A DNA stretch of 64,000 nucleotides from Sesamum alatum (lineage: Eukaryota; Streptophyta; Magnoliopsida; Lamiales; Pedaliaceae), in assembly GCA_034509735.1 (NCBI GenBank), contig JACGWO010000010.1, positions 7,949,193 through 8,013,192 on the forward strand, read 5' to 3'. Every line of letters begins with the position of its first letter. Position 1 is the first letter of the stretch. Both the position numbers and the translations under genes were made by a program. Under the pieces are notes generated by a model that saw nothing but the letters and a program-made list of their open reading frames with translations, did not search any database and was not told the DNA's origin. Below are positions 35,459-47,900 of the stretch, one piece after another.

Positions 35459-36990
35459 AAGTTCATCCAAGGATGTCTAGATACATTCCAATCAATCCCC
35501 ATTAATCATCAATCAAGCCTATCATTTCATAAGGTATGATTTATTCATACCAAGTGAAAGAGGCTTAATTTTAGTTGATTCACTTTCTAAAAGAGACAAG
35601 TCAACTAGTCATCAAAAGCCATGTATGGCCGATTTTTTGTGCTTCCAAATGAAACAATTTTCGGCTACCCTCTTTTGGGAAGAAGTCCAACTTTTTCTAA
35701 TTCCAAACGTGGAATTAACACATCTCTTGGGCCAAGATTTAATCGAGCGGATATTACTGTAATCCAATTACAACAAGCCCAAGAATTAAATCCTATTTAA
35801 TTCATGGCCCAATTAAATAACTCCCGTTGATCTTTTAATATAATTAAAAGATTCAAGTTTCGTTCTCTACTTAATCGATAAATCCGATTTACCAATAAAA
35901 CGAGCGCCTAATACAATATCGGCCATCCATCCAATGGACAATCTTGTATGTAATCAATTACTTATCATCCTCTGAAATTGACCCTAAGTCAATTCTTTCA
36001 CCTCCTCGGTGATTTGTGTGACCCTTTAGGTTCACCCTCAGCTAAACTTGGGCCCGTGTCCAGCAGGAGCCCGTCACCATGGGTGGTCGTCTAGCAATGG
36101 TCCATGGCACTAGAGACTAGGTGAATGTTGGCGTGAACATTTAGGCGCCGATTCTGTACGGGTATAGTCCTTCCGTCTACCATCTCCCGACCTTAGTCTA
36201 GAGTATGGAATTGGCATCGGTTTTCATCCTTGACTAGGCGTCTATGCTTAATACTAGAGACTATGCATGTCTCATTGCATCGACACAAGAAACCATTTTC
36301 TGCTCGATCAACCACTATGGCCACAGGTTTAAGCAGCATGAACATATCTCAGAGTGCATAGGAGATACCTCTGTCACATACTGATAGGGGACGAATCCTC
36401 TTCTTAAAACCCACTGTCCTCGCTACACATTCTGACTGCACTGGACAAGGCTTATAATGAACATGTCTGCGACATGATCGCCTCTCGCCAGATCCAAGAT
36501 ATAGCCATCGTGTGCACGTGACGGTCGTGGTTCCTCAACTCTGAGGACTACTCCCATACTATCAGAACTGGGAAAATCCAATCATACCGACCAAGCTTTC
36601 AAGACTTCCATATGATGATCCCTATGAATCAGCTCAGTCAGCTCGACCCCAGTCGACCAACCAACAAAGATCGAATAGGCGTCCCATGCCTATCACCGAT
36701 GAAACATGGCACTCATCCAATGAATACGACTCTTGGTGCAAGTCTCTATAGGACTCTCGATTGCCTGTCTTGAGGTCCTCGACTTGGAACGTTTTAGACC
36801 CAACCCTTTATCAGTTGATTTCATAACCACCATCCAATGTGTGGCCCAACTTCATGAGTTATTAACGTGGTATGTGGGCTTTTTTATGATATATGAAAAA
36901 ACGACATTTAACATATGGAAAATGAGCACAACAAAGATGATAGCAATTGTAACAAATACTCATTTTATTCATTATATAAAATTACATTAC
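35459..36990. repeat. Unclassified, GC-richer repeat-like block
   Basis: The composition is clearly less AT-rich than its surroundings and has no open frame or gene signal. It begins abruptly where the gypsy 3' LTR breaks off and runs to the LINE 3' end. Its texture (for example GACTAGGCGTCTATGCTTAA and GCGTCCCATGCCTATC) suggests LTR or untranslated sequence of another retroelement. I could not find its termini or class. Confidence 0.35.
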
Positions 36991-36999
36991 ATCGATTCG

Positions 37000-39240
37000 T
37001 CAAATAAATTACAAAATGTCAAACCTATTGGCTTTTTGGTCACCTATTCTAACACAAACCTCCCTCAGCTGATCCTCCATAGCTCTGCAGAATGCCAACG
37101 TGTCATCGACGAACAAAAGATGAGAAACTGGTGGAGCATTAGAAGTAATCGCTCCCCATCTAACCTCCCCTCTCATTCAACTACTTGAATCAAGCTAGAG
37201 AAGGCTTCTACAGAAAAAAATAAACCAATACGGAGACAAAGGATTATCGTGATGGATGCCTCTCTCCGGTCGAAAGAACCCAAATTGATCCCCATTCAAC
37301 GTTAATGAGTACGACACAGTTGTGACTAACAAAAGGATAAGGTCCACAAATATATGATCAAACCCTAGCCTAAGCAGTACACCCTGAGAAACGGCCACTC
37401 CACCCTATCATAAGCTTTGCTCATGTCCAGTTTTATAGTCGCACATGCCTTATTCAATCGGGTTGACGTTTTAAGATGATGATTTAACTCGAGTGCTAAC
37501 AACACATTATCAGTATATAACCAACCCAGAATAAAAGCAGATTTGGTGTGACACACTACTTCATCAAGCAAAGGCCTAACACGATTAGCTACGCATCTGG
37601 AAGCAATTTTAACAATCACGTTACAAAGACTAATCAGACATAATTGGGTCACCTCTTTTTGGAGATTGACATTTAGGAATGAGCATAATATGAGTATAGT
37701 TGAACTTATGAAGCAAAACATGCTCTTTAAAGATAGGAAGAACAATAGATGTCACATCGTCACCAACAACATGATAGAATTCTTGGAATATAAAGGGGTC
37801 ATACCATCAGGACCAGGAAATTTAAGAGGAAACATACCGAATACAACAATCTTTACTTTAGAAGCAGTGAATAGCTCAGTAAGAGACTGATTCATTTACA
37901 CATAGACACATAGTTGAATGGTCACTAGCACCTCATCCACATACGAAACCAATGGTTGAGAGGAGGCAAAGATATGTCGAAAGTATCAAAGGAGAATCCC
38001 CTGTATATCTTCATCCCTATCCCTCCACACCTCATCCTCATCTTTTAACTTATGAAACATATTATGGTGGCGCCGAGACAAAGCATAAGCACGGAAAAAA
38101 AACTAATGTTCCTATCACCATCCGTCAAACAATGTGTTTTGCTCCGTCGTTGCCACTTCAACATCTCCGACACCTAAAGGTCCTCCAGCTTTCTTCTGAT
38201 CAATTCTATCTCTTTGTGCTCATCCTCCTCTAACTGTCCACCCTCCAGCTGAACATATCTATCCTCCAATGACTTGAGATCCCAACCCGACTTAAGAAAA
38301 TGTTCCCTATTCCACCGCAGATTCCCAATCTACATTCCTGAATTTTTTGGGATAACCGATGCCCTAGATCATTCCCTTTTGGCAAACTCTATGCGTCTGC
38401 CACTACCTTACCACACTCATTAGACTATAACAACTTAGCTTTAAATTTAAACTATCATTTCCTCCTAATACGTTGAACACCCCCTCCCAAATCCCAATGA
38501 ATCAAAACATAGCATGATTAGAAACGGAGTTGCCGAATGATGAACAATCGTATTCGGATAATTGTCACGCCAACTAGGATTGCCATACGCCCCATCCACG
38601 AGCCCATATCGTATCCGGATGTCGACGTCGGTTGCACCAAGTAAACCGCAGACCATGAAAGATCTCACAAAAATCCAAACGCTCAAGCGCCGTCCTAAAA
38701 AATCTTCAACTTGTTATCGAGGCCTCTCAATGCCCGTTTTCTCATGCTGCTCTAGAATCTCATTGAAATCCCCTGCACAAATCCAAGGAACATCCATCTA
38801 AGAACTCAACTAAACTAACCTATCCCAAATCATCCTCTTCCTAGTTGCGTCCTGGTACCCACTAAAATTCGTAAATCTCCAATTAACACGATTTAACTTC
38901 GGCAGCACATCCACATCAATATGGTTCTTAGAATAAGATCTAAACTGAACATCTACATCCTTTCACCAAAACAAATCTAGCCCCCTTGAACGACCCTTAT
39001 TGGCATTGGAATTCCAAACATGTGTAGGTGATCTCGCATCCGCACAAATCTACTTCTTCCACACTTTGTTTCCAAAAGAAATAATAATAGGAGCCGAACC
39101 TCTCGGATGCAGTCCCTGAGCTTCTGAACTGTCAAAGCCCCTGCAAGCCTCGATAATTCCACACGAACGCACTCATGGCGAGCGGTAGCGACTGCGATTA
39201 AATCTGAATCCTCCCCCTCCTCACCAAACACTCAGCAAAC
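37000..39240 (-). mobile_element. L1-like LINE fragment, minus strand
   Basis: Reading from 39240 downward, an endonuclease region contains WICAGDFNEIL (about 38790) and an N-terminal LAGALTVQKLRD segment. The reverse transcriptase follows with ISLCNVIVKIASRCVANRVR, TIKLDMSKAYDRVEWPFL and QFGFFRPERGIHHDNPLSPY (37745-37195). The usual RQGDPLSPYLF motif is altered to HHDNPLSPYWF. Many stops and frame changes. ORF1 and the C-terminal RNase H are not seen, so it is truncated. Confidence 0.78.
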
Positions 39241-40260
39241 GGATCACTCCCCTCATTCGAGATACCAATCACTTCTCATTTGAGATACATTCCTGGATTT
39301 GTATTTTTGTGCATTGTAAGATAAGATTAATTTGTTTCATATGCAAGTTTCATCACTAGTATCTTCATCATATTATTTTGGGATTCTATCTTGTTTGCAT
39401 ATGCTTTTGGTCATTCGTGTATGAAGCTGCTAAGGGTGCTTTTGATTTAGGTACTTAGTCGTATCACGAATGGCAAAATGATAATTTGAAAGTTACTATG
39501 TTGCAATGTTATGACAATTCATTCAAGTGATTTTATATGAATGTATTAAATCAAATTCAATCTCTTATTCATACATGCATTATGCGGATCCATTCAATCA
39601 AATTTAACAGTAGATTTGTGTTCACTACCTGTAATGTTCTGATCTTTTGATTCTTTTGCGCTCAATATGAATTTTCCTATCTTAAGTGGCTTTTATATAT
39701 TTCTTGTTCAATTCACTAAATAGAATTGAGTACCTAAGAAATAAAATTATGGGTAGAGAGCGATACCCAAAAACAAATAACACTAATAACGTTTAAAAAT
39801 AATTCAAATAAATTACCAAATAAATAAAATTATGGGTAGAGAGCGATACATTCTAAATAAGCATCAAATTTTCTTGGTTGTTTGGGATCCATGAGCACAA
39901 CAAGAAAGTAGGATTTTAGAGACAAATTTTTCCATCTCTGAAACTTATAAATCTGACTCTAAAAAAATTTAGACATATATTTTCTTCATCTCCAAATTGG
40001 CACACATTGTGACGGATTGTCATATCAGTCGCAAAAGTTTTGCCACATCAACTTCTTTCCAACACAAATCATTTGCGACGCCGCTCATTGCCAAATCCTT
40101 TCGTCCTTCGAAATTTCCATCTCAAATTTTCATTTTTCATTTAAAAAACTTGTTACGAAGTTGCATGCGATTTAGGATAGGTTGATGAAAATATATATTA
40201 GTCGAAGATATTGAATATCGAGTCAGATTTTAGATCCAAAATCCAATTTACGTTTATTTG
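39241..40260. other. AT-rich spacer with repeat texture
   Basis: No gene supported. A 20-bp phrase AAATTATGGGTAGAGAGCGA is directly repeated near 39746 and 39827. The stretch at 39910-40150 has scattered GACGGA/GCGACG-like motifs reminiscent of CACTA subterminal sequence, without a terminus. Confidence 0.35.
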
Positions 40261-40602
40261 GGTTGGATTTTACACAAGCATAACAAGGAAGGGTCGGCCG
40301 TCACCGAAAAACTCTCTCCATGAGAGCAATTGTGTCTCCGATGAGAGCCCCGGAATATTGAGTGTTGAGTGCTTGTTATACGTCTTAGAGGCCATTGTTC
40401 GCATCTCGGCTCTACCAATAAGCGTGCAGAATTTTTTCCTACTGTCTTTTCTTTTTGTCCCCTACCTTTTCCTTATCTTTGCTTTTTGATTTGTGTGTTT
40501 TTCAAATTCAAGGTAGACAATTCTCTCCAATCGGGATAGGCTATCTGATGGTCTTTTGCGTCTCCAGTAACACCTGACTACTTTTCTCACTACTCTCTCT
40601 AC

Positions 40603-41803
40603 TATGGAGGACAACTTGGCCTCTTTGAAGAGTAAGATGAAACTTATGGGGAGGAGGAATTGGGTCTGAATCTTAATTTTGGCATTTGGACGGGGGATAT
40701 GATGGAAGTAGGTTACTAATTGATAGGCAGGCTATTGACGAGTAAGCCTTTTAAATTTGACCTCCTTCGAGATACTTTATTATAAGTGATTAATCCTATC
40801 AAAGGCATGGCCTTAAAAATAATTGAGAATGACAAGTTGCTATTCATGTTCAATCATGTGGTTGATATGAAGAGGGTCTTGGATGGATACCCCTGGAATT
40901 TTAATAGAAACATCCTGATTCTGTGTGAACTGGGGGATGAAGAGAATCCTCAATCTTTAGACTTGAATTGGTGCCCCTTTTACGTCCATATTCATGATCT
41001 TCCCATTTGGAAAATTGCGAAGGAAATGGCTAAAGCTATTAGGAATTGCTTGTTCAAGCTCATCAAGGTAGAACATATGGATTCACATCTAAGTGCAGAA
41101 GCCACTGCTCCGTTTTCTCAAACTCCAATCCCCTACCAGTGACGCTATCACAGTATCATTCACTTACGAATGTCTCCTAATTTCTGCTACCTCTGTGGTG
41201 TTCTGGGCCATTTGTCAAAATTTTGTGAGCTATGATACGAACCTAACTTTTCAAGATCCAGGCGATAGTTGTCCTTATGAGCCGTGGCTCCGCGCAGATA
41301 TTCCGACCAGATTCCATCAAGGTCACTGGCAACCATACAGCGCCAGTAGCCCTACTCAGAATAAGGAAACTTCCTCTTAGAATGGTATCTCTTCGTTTAG
41401 CATCGGGAGGGTTGATGGATTGCGTGGACCTACAATCTTTGAACCACGGCCTAATCTCGGCCACTTTGGTAACTCCCGTGATCGGCGGCATGAGGATCAT
41501 TTATAGAATTTGGACAATATCAGTAGATCACCCGTGATTTCTGCCAATGATATTCCCATAATTGACGCAAAATTGTCAGCAACTTCCAGTCCTTCGCTGA
41601 GACCGAGTTCCTTGCCCCGTCAACCTTATACCTCGCCCCAGTCACCTCCCTCTGATAAATCATGCATAATACAACAAATTGAGCCCCCCACACGCATAAC
41701 TTCTTCCCTCCCGCAGCCATTCAAGAATCTTATTATCACACCGCAAGCCGTTTCTGATACCCTACCCTTCATTTCGAACCTATCTCCAAGCACTCATAGA
41801 TAG
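40603..41803 (+). pseudogene. LINE ORF1 (DUF4283 and zinc knuckle), broken
   Basis: The segment starting MEDNLASLKSKM is interrupted by a stop. A DUF4283-like part follows (INPIKGMALKIIENDKLLFMF, VLDGYPWNFNRNILIL, PFYVHIHDLPIW). A frameshift later comes a CCHC knuckle, CYLCGVLGHLSKFC at about 41180-41222, then a Ser/Pro-rich tail. ORF1 proteins bind the LINE RNA. Confidence 0.75.
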
Positions 41804-42079
41804 CTTATCTGGTCATTTTTAACTATCTGACCCCACTTTACACCCAGTTCCTCTGTCCATCTCTGTTAACCTTATTCCTCCCAAAAAATAGAAGAGAAAA
41901 TACACATACTGCACTATTCTTCCAACTCCACCTTCCATCAACCCTGTTAATTGAAAGCGAAAAGGGAGGTCCCAATACCACAATCGAAGCTTCCCCTATT
42001 AATCTTCTGAAGAGTCATATGCTTATTGATGAAGAGAGTACATTGGCGGAGGTTCCCACACAACCCCACCGGGAGCAAT

Positions 42080-45000
42080 GATTGCCCTTAGCTGGAACTG
42101 CTAAGGGTCAGGTGGCCCTTGGACAATTCAGACACTTGGCGAGATCATTCACCAATTGCACCCGAACATGATCTTTCTAATGGAAATGAAATGTACGTCA
42201 AGAAACATCAAGCATCTTAAATGTCGTTTTAATATGCATGGTGTTTCAGTAGATTCTAAAGGTAAATCTGGTGGTTTAGCACTTCTTTGGTTTAAGTTAG
42301 TGGACGTTTGCTTGCATTCCCTCTTAGACAGACACATTGACATCACAATTGGCCTTAACTCTCTGGGCCATGGATTCTGTATAACTGGTTTTTACGGGGA
42401 CTCGGACACTCTTAAACGAAAACTCTCTTGGAACCTTCTACGTCATTTTCATACTCAATCAAAGAAGGCTTGGTTATGTCTAGGATATTTTAATGAGATC
42501 CTCTCACAGGGTGAGAAATCCGGGCATGTACCATTTTGGCAGATAAAGGAATTCCGATCTATATTGAACCATTGTATGTTACAAGACTTGGGTTTCTCCG
42601 GGGATAGATTCACCTAGTGCAATCGATGGGAGCATCCATTTACTGTTCGAGCCCGCCTTGATCGCGCCTGTGTAAACAAAAATTGGTTGGATCTCTTTCC
42701 AAACTCTTTGGTGTGACACCTATCAGCGCTTGCTTCATACCATAACCCTATTATGGTGGATACCAACCCAACGACCTTACGAGACATGGGGTGTATGGAC
42801 AAACCTTTTCCATTTGAGGCCATGTGGATTCGGGCAGAGGAGTGTGAGGACATTGTCTGTACGGTGTGGACGTTGGATTCTGGCAATGCGAAGATTGGGC
42901 AGATCCTCACGAAACTGCAGACATGTGGTGCCTCGCTTACGTTGTAGAACAAGCATAAATTTGGTAATATCAGCAAGAGAAAACAAGAACTGGAACAACA
43001 AATTGGATTGCTCCTAAGGACCGATCTGGCGGCGGAAAATCTTAGCGTTGTTCGTGAATATAAAGAAGAATTAGAGTCAATTTTAACTATGGAATAATTC
43101 ACGTGCAAGCAACGAGGCAAGGCCGAACGGTAAAAAGAACGGGATAAGAATACGCATTTCTTTCACCTAAAAGCTTCAGCTCGCCGCAAATGGAATTTGA
43201 TCACCAAGCTTAAGAACTGTGATGGCCAGTGTTGTTACGAACTGGGGGACATTCAACGCACTATTGCTGATTATTTTGAAGACATCTTCTCTTTATCTAG
43301 TCCTTCGGATTCTGTTATGTAGGAAGTGGTGAGTTCTATTAGTCCGAACGTTACCGAGGAGGTGAATCAGACCTTGACGTTGCCTTATGCCCGAGAGGAG
43401 GTTGAATGCGCCATCTTGATGGTGTTTCCATACAAATCACCCAGTCCCCCGATGGTATGTCTCTTATCTTTTTTCACAAATACTGACATATCACATGTAG
43501 CGTTGTTCTAAATCTACTCAAAAACTTGATTCTTTATTATCGTCTTAATTATATATTTATCGTCCATATTCCTAACTGTGATGATCCAAAAACTGTCAAC
43601 TAATTTAGGCCTATTAGTTTATGCAACGTCATTTCAAAATTGCTTCTAAAGCAGTTACTAATAGGCTTAAACCATTCATGGATTCTATCATCTCTGCCTC
43701 TCAATCAGAGTTTATTCCTAGCCGGTTAATCTCTGATAAAATTCTGATTGCTTTCAAGATTAACCACTTTCTAAAGAATAAGCCAGGTGGGAATAAAGGT
43801 TTTGCGGCGCTCAAACTTGATATGAGCAAAGCTTACGATCGAGTGGAATGGGCTTTTCTCATACGTATCCTTTTCAGCTAGGTTTTCATTCCCGCTTATC
43901 GATTTGATCATGCTCTTTGTTAGTAATGTGTCTTATTCGTTTTTGTTGAATCGTGCCCAGTTTGGTTTCCTTCGGCCTCAAATAGGACTCCGCCAAGGCG
44001 ACCCTTTGTCGCCTTATTTATTTCTTATGTGTGCAGAGGCCCTTGCGGACTTATTCAACAGGTGGAGAACATGGTTAGTATTAGAAGCATTGCTATTAGT
44101 CAGTCTACCCCACGTATTTCTCATCTTCTCTTCGCGGACGACACTCTTATCTTCTGTGAAGTCTTTTTCGGAGCCGTGCATTCGATCCGAGAGCTACTGG
44201 ATTTGTATGCATCTGCTTTAGGTCATGTTATTAATCTTGAGAAATTTGCCAGACCTTTAGTCCGAATCTCTCTTTGAACAAACAATAGGAGCTTGTTGAA
44301 TTGTTAGGAGTGGCCATCATGGATAAACACAACAAATACTTGGGTCTAGAAAAGAAATGTTTGCCAGAATTCGGGACCGTTTTTGGGCTCGAATTCAATG
44401 ATGGAATGCCAACGTCCTGTTGCAAGCGGGTGAGGAGGTACTCATCAAGCAGTCTTGCAAGCGATCCCTTCCTATTCCATGTCCTACTTTAAGCTACCGA
44501 AAACTTTCATTCGGGAACTTGAGGGCATGATGACGGATTTTTGGTGGCACAACAAACGGGAGAAGAGGATCCACTGGATTTTGTGGGCGAAGATGTGTAC
44601 ACCTAAAGCTTGCGGAGGACTCGGTTTCGAAGTATTGAGGCTTTCAACGATGCGCTTTTGGCGAAATAGGCTTGGGAAATATACAACATCCAAATACGTT
44701 AGTGAGTCACCTTTTTCGAGCTAAATCTTCACTCAGTTCGACTTCTTCTCTTCTAGCTTGGGCAGTAGGCCTTCTTTCATGGTGCAGCATTTCCGGAGTT
44801 CGAGAGCTTGTGAGGAAAGGACTTGGATGGCAAGTTGGAAACATAGAAACATCAATGTGTGGATGGACAAGTGGCTTCCTAAACAAGGAGGTAAGCAACC
44901 TATTCGGTGCCTTCCTTTATTGCCTGCTGAATACAAAGTTAGTTTGCTTATTGATCCAACCAGTGGCCTTTGGAAACCCGATCTTATTGACATTGAGTTC

Positions 45001-46070
45001 ATTGTGGAGGATGCCGAATGCATAAAAGCTATCCCCTTTAGTCATATTCGCGTGAACGATAGACCAGTCTGGTTGCCCGATAAGAATGGTCGTTTCACAG
45101 TGAGAAGTGCACATCATCTGGCTGTTTCGCTGAAGGATATGGTTGTAGCTTCATCATCCAATCCCCTTCACGACCGACCAGAGATTCATGCCTTTTGGAA
45201 ATCTCTGTGGAAGAAGGGAATACCCTCACGGCTAAAGGTGTTTAGCTGAAAAATCTTCTGGGGTGCCTTCCCTACACTATCAAACATTGCGTCACGACGG
45301 GTGGATGTTTCGACGGCTTTCCCACTCTGCTCCATAGAGGTGAAGATGCGAAACACATTCGCCTTGGCTGCACATTCTCCAGGAAAGCTCGGGATATGAT
45401 GGACCTTCCATGGCATATTGTTTCAGCATGGACGACGGACGATGGGAGTTGGCTGGCTGATATCTGCTCGAAACTTGCCCAAGAGGAGGGAGACAAATTT
45501 TTTTCTATCTGTTGGGGATTATGGTGTCACAGAAATAAAGTCCTCATGGAAAACTAATGGAAGGATCCTTTGGCTGTGGTTACTGACGCTAGTCTATTCC
45601 TTGGCGAGTTTAAGAGCTTCATGCGACTTCTTACAACCCGTCATGTTCCACCCGAGAGCTCCAAATGGCAAGTCCTGAGCAATCATGCATCAAGAGCAAT
45701 TGCGATGGGGCAATTTTTGAGAGAGAGCAGACTATGGGTACTGGTATCATAGCGAGAGATGTGGCTTCCTCATGCCTTGGGACCAATCGAGGCTCTTTCC
45801 TTTCCTTACATCACCAGAACATGCAGAACTGTTCACGCTACAGGAGGGGGTGGAGTTCGCACACACTCATGGGTGGTAGAATGTCATTGTGGAGAGCGAT
45901 TACTTGCAAGCAATATTGCGATTAAATTCAAGGGTCGGCGACACATCCATTCATGAAAATTTGGTGAAAGCCATTCGTGACCGTGCCTCGACTTGCACTT
46001 TCTCTCACATCTGTCGAACAGGCAATAATGACGCTCATCTTGTGGCTAGAAGTGCTATAAACCACTGATA
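42080..46070 (+). pseudogene. LINE ORF2 (endonuclease, reverse transcriptase, RNase H), broken
   Basis: The endonuclease begins MIALSWNC followed by a stop where WNCRG is usual, and continues through NMIFLMEMKC and WLCLGYFNEIL (Asp of GDFNEIL replaced by Tyr). Reverse transcriptase shows ALKLDMSKAYDRVEWAFL, LRQGDPLSPYLFLMCAEAL and HLLFADDTLIF (about 44118), in three frames. RNase H has CDGAIFEREQTMGTGIIARD near 45690 and ends CRTGNNDAHLVARSA near 46060. It would nick DNA and prime reverse transcription at the target. Confidence 0.8.
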
Positions 46071-46110
46071 CAATGTATTGTTCCATTTTCTAGCAATACA
46101 ATGTTCTTTC

Positions 46111-46261
46111 CTATAAGGGGGGGGGGGGGGGGGTTGGATTTGAATCAACAAGAAATGTCATTAAATTCCTAATTGCTTGAAACTTTTCCTTATGTAGTAA
46201 AAGATACATACGTTATCAAATTCCTATCCCACATGAATTTCTCTGTACCTTTTTCTTTCGG
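46111..46261. repeat. Poly-G run and short spacer
   Basis: An uninterrupted run of about 17 G lies at 46117-46133. The rest is unremarkable AT-rich sequence. Confidence 0.5.
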
Positions 46262-46530
46262 GTAAAATGTAAGCTACCCATGTAATATTGCAAATAAGCA
46301 AATTATCCCCTATGAAAAAAGATAATAATTTATTTCAATGTGTTAATGATGGTAAATCATTGGAATTTATCCACATGTTCTTTTAAGTAAATTATCCCCC
46401 CACGGCATGATAGTAATATTGTAAAATAAAAAAATTTACTTCCCTGTCTAAACGGATAAATATTACTTTTTTTTATTGAGAAATAATTTGCTCATTTACA
46501 ATATTACAGAGATAAATTGCATTAAATTCT
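46262..46530. mobile_element. Foldback MITE, copy 1
   Basis: The ends are inverted copies (GTAATATTGCAAATAAGCAA on the left against the reverse complement GTAATATTGTAAATGAGCAA on the right), with GGTAAAATG / TTTAATGCAATTTATC outer edges. The same architecture recurs at 46895-47155 and 47682-47891. Non-coding. Confidence 0.6.
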
Positions 46531-46894
46531 TTTTCTTTTGTGTTTTCTTCCATAGAGTACGTCACCAAAGACTTTAACCATTGGAGTTTATACAGACGTG
46601 AATTATTTGTGGAGTAATTCATCTAAAATAGCATGACAAATAATTTACTCGAAAGACGCTAAAAGAAGGAACGAAATCGCAACTTTTATGACAAAGAAGA
46701 ATAAATACGTAAGTGCACCATTATTCAGATTTAAAAATATTTGTATTGTGTCTTGTTGTTCCTCCTCCCATATTCCCTTCAGATATGCTCTCATCTTCTT
46801 ATCTCCAATGTCTCATCAATTATGGCAAATCATGCCTTCTTGTCCCATGCACTGACAGAAACGGATGCATATAAAATTAATGCAAAATTTTGAG

Positions 46895-47155
46895 AAAAAT
46901 GCATTCGAACCCCGTAATATTGTAAAGGAATAAATTATCAACTAACAGAAAAAAATAAAATTAGTAATTTATCTTCTTGTGTTCTTTAAATGAAGTAATT
47001 TACCTCTCTGTGTTTTATAAAATAAAGCAATTAAACAAGAAGGTAAATTGCTTCATTTTATAAAATACAGGGAGATAAATTATTATTTTATTTTTTATAA
47101 GAAAATAATTTACTCGTTTATTATATCACATGGGGTAAGTTGCATTAGACCCGCA
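46895..47155. mobile_element. Foldback MITE, copy 2
   Basis: Outer ends GTAATATTGTAAAGG (left) and ATATCACATGGGGTAAG (right) are inverted. The core has AAATGAAGTAATTTACCTC opposite AAGGTAAATTGCTTCATTTT. Same family as its neighbours. Confidence 0.6.
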
Positions 47156-47681
47156 AAATTTTGAATAAATTGTGCATGATCATGTCTTCAAATTTGAAAA
47201 TCTTGAGTTACTACCCAACTCAAGGATGAAAAATCAGTCATACTATATGTTCGATATGCAGTTTTAAATCTATCGATAAAAGTTTGTTTCAATTTGATTA
47301 TTTAATTTAACAAGTGATCAAATTCTAACTTAATTTTTCATTTGATAAGTTTAATTTCAATCTATATTTTTGCTTGATTCGATTATAGAAAGAAGAATAA
47401 AATATAGTTAAAAACATCAAAGCGTTCGAGCTCAATTGGCATCCAATTCTACAAGAATTTGTTCGAGTTCGATTTAATTATTCATCAAACTAAAATCGAA
47501 CACAAATTTTTTAAACTCGAGCAATAATATGTTCACTTAAATTCGACTTGTTTACGACCCTATACTCTAGAATTGTTATTTCCACACCCTAGCATGATCC
47601 TCTTTATTACATTTATTCATCCATGAAGACAAAATTACTAACACATATGGTTAAATGCAATAAGTTCCTGTAAAAATATTA

Positions 47682-47891
47682 AGCGAAAAATGCAAGAAAA
47701 CCCCCCGTGATATTGTAAATGTGCAAATTACTCCCTTATAAAAAAAATAAATAGTAATTTACCCCCTTGTATTTTCTAAAATGAAGCAATTTATCCCCTT
47801 GTATTTTTGAAAATGAAGCAATTTACCTCCCTGCCTAGGGAGGTAAATTGCTTCATTTTGAAAAACACAGGGGGTAAATTGCATTAAACCC
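47682..47891. mobile_element. Foldback MITE, copy 3, with perfect central hairpin
   Basis: The element is flanked by AAAATATTA on both sides (47673-47681 and 47892-47900), a possible 9-bp target duplication, though AT-rich. At its centre 47810-47832 and 47837-47859 are perfect 23-bp inverted arms with a 4-nt spacer. Non-coding. Confidence 0.65.
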
Positions 47892-47900
47892 AAAATATTA

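Larger units (their letters stand above)
40260..46110 (+). mobile_element. L1-like LINE, plus strand, degenerate but nearly full length
   Basis: A GC-richer leader (40260-40600) precedes ORF1 (about 40603-41800) and ORF2 (about 42080-46070). ORF2 shows endonuclease, reverse transcriptase, a zinc-type linker and a C-terminal RNase H, the full plant L1 order. Stops and frameshifts are frequent, so it is inactive. No poly(A) tail is seen at the 3' side; a G-run lies 40 bp after the last coding motif. It opposes the LINE at 37.0-39.2 kb. Confidence 0.82.

Noticed and set aside
36733..37188. 151-codon plus-strand frame
   Set aside because: It crosses the unclassified repeat and the LINE 3' region in antisense, with no domain.
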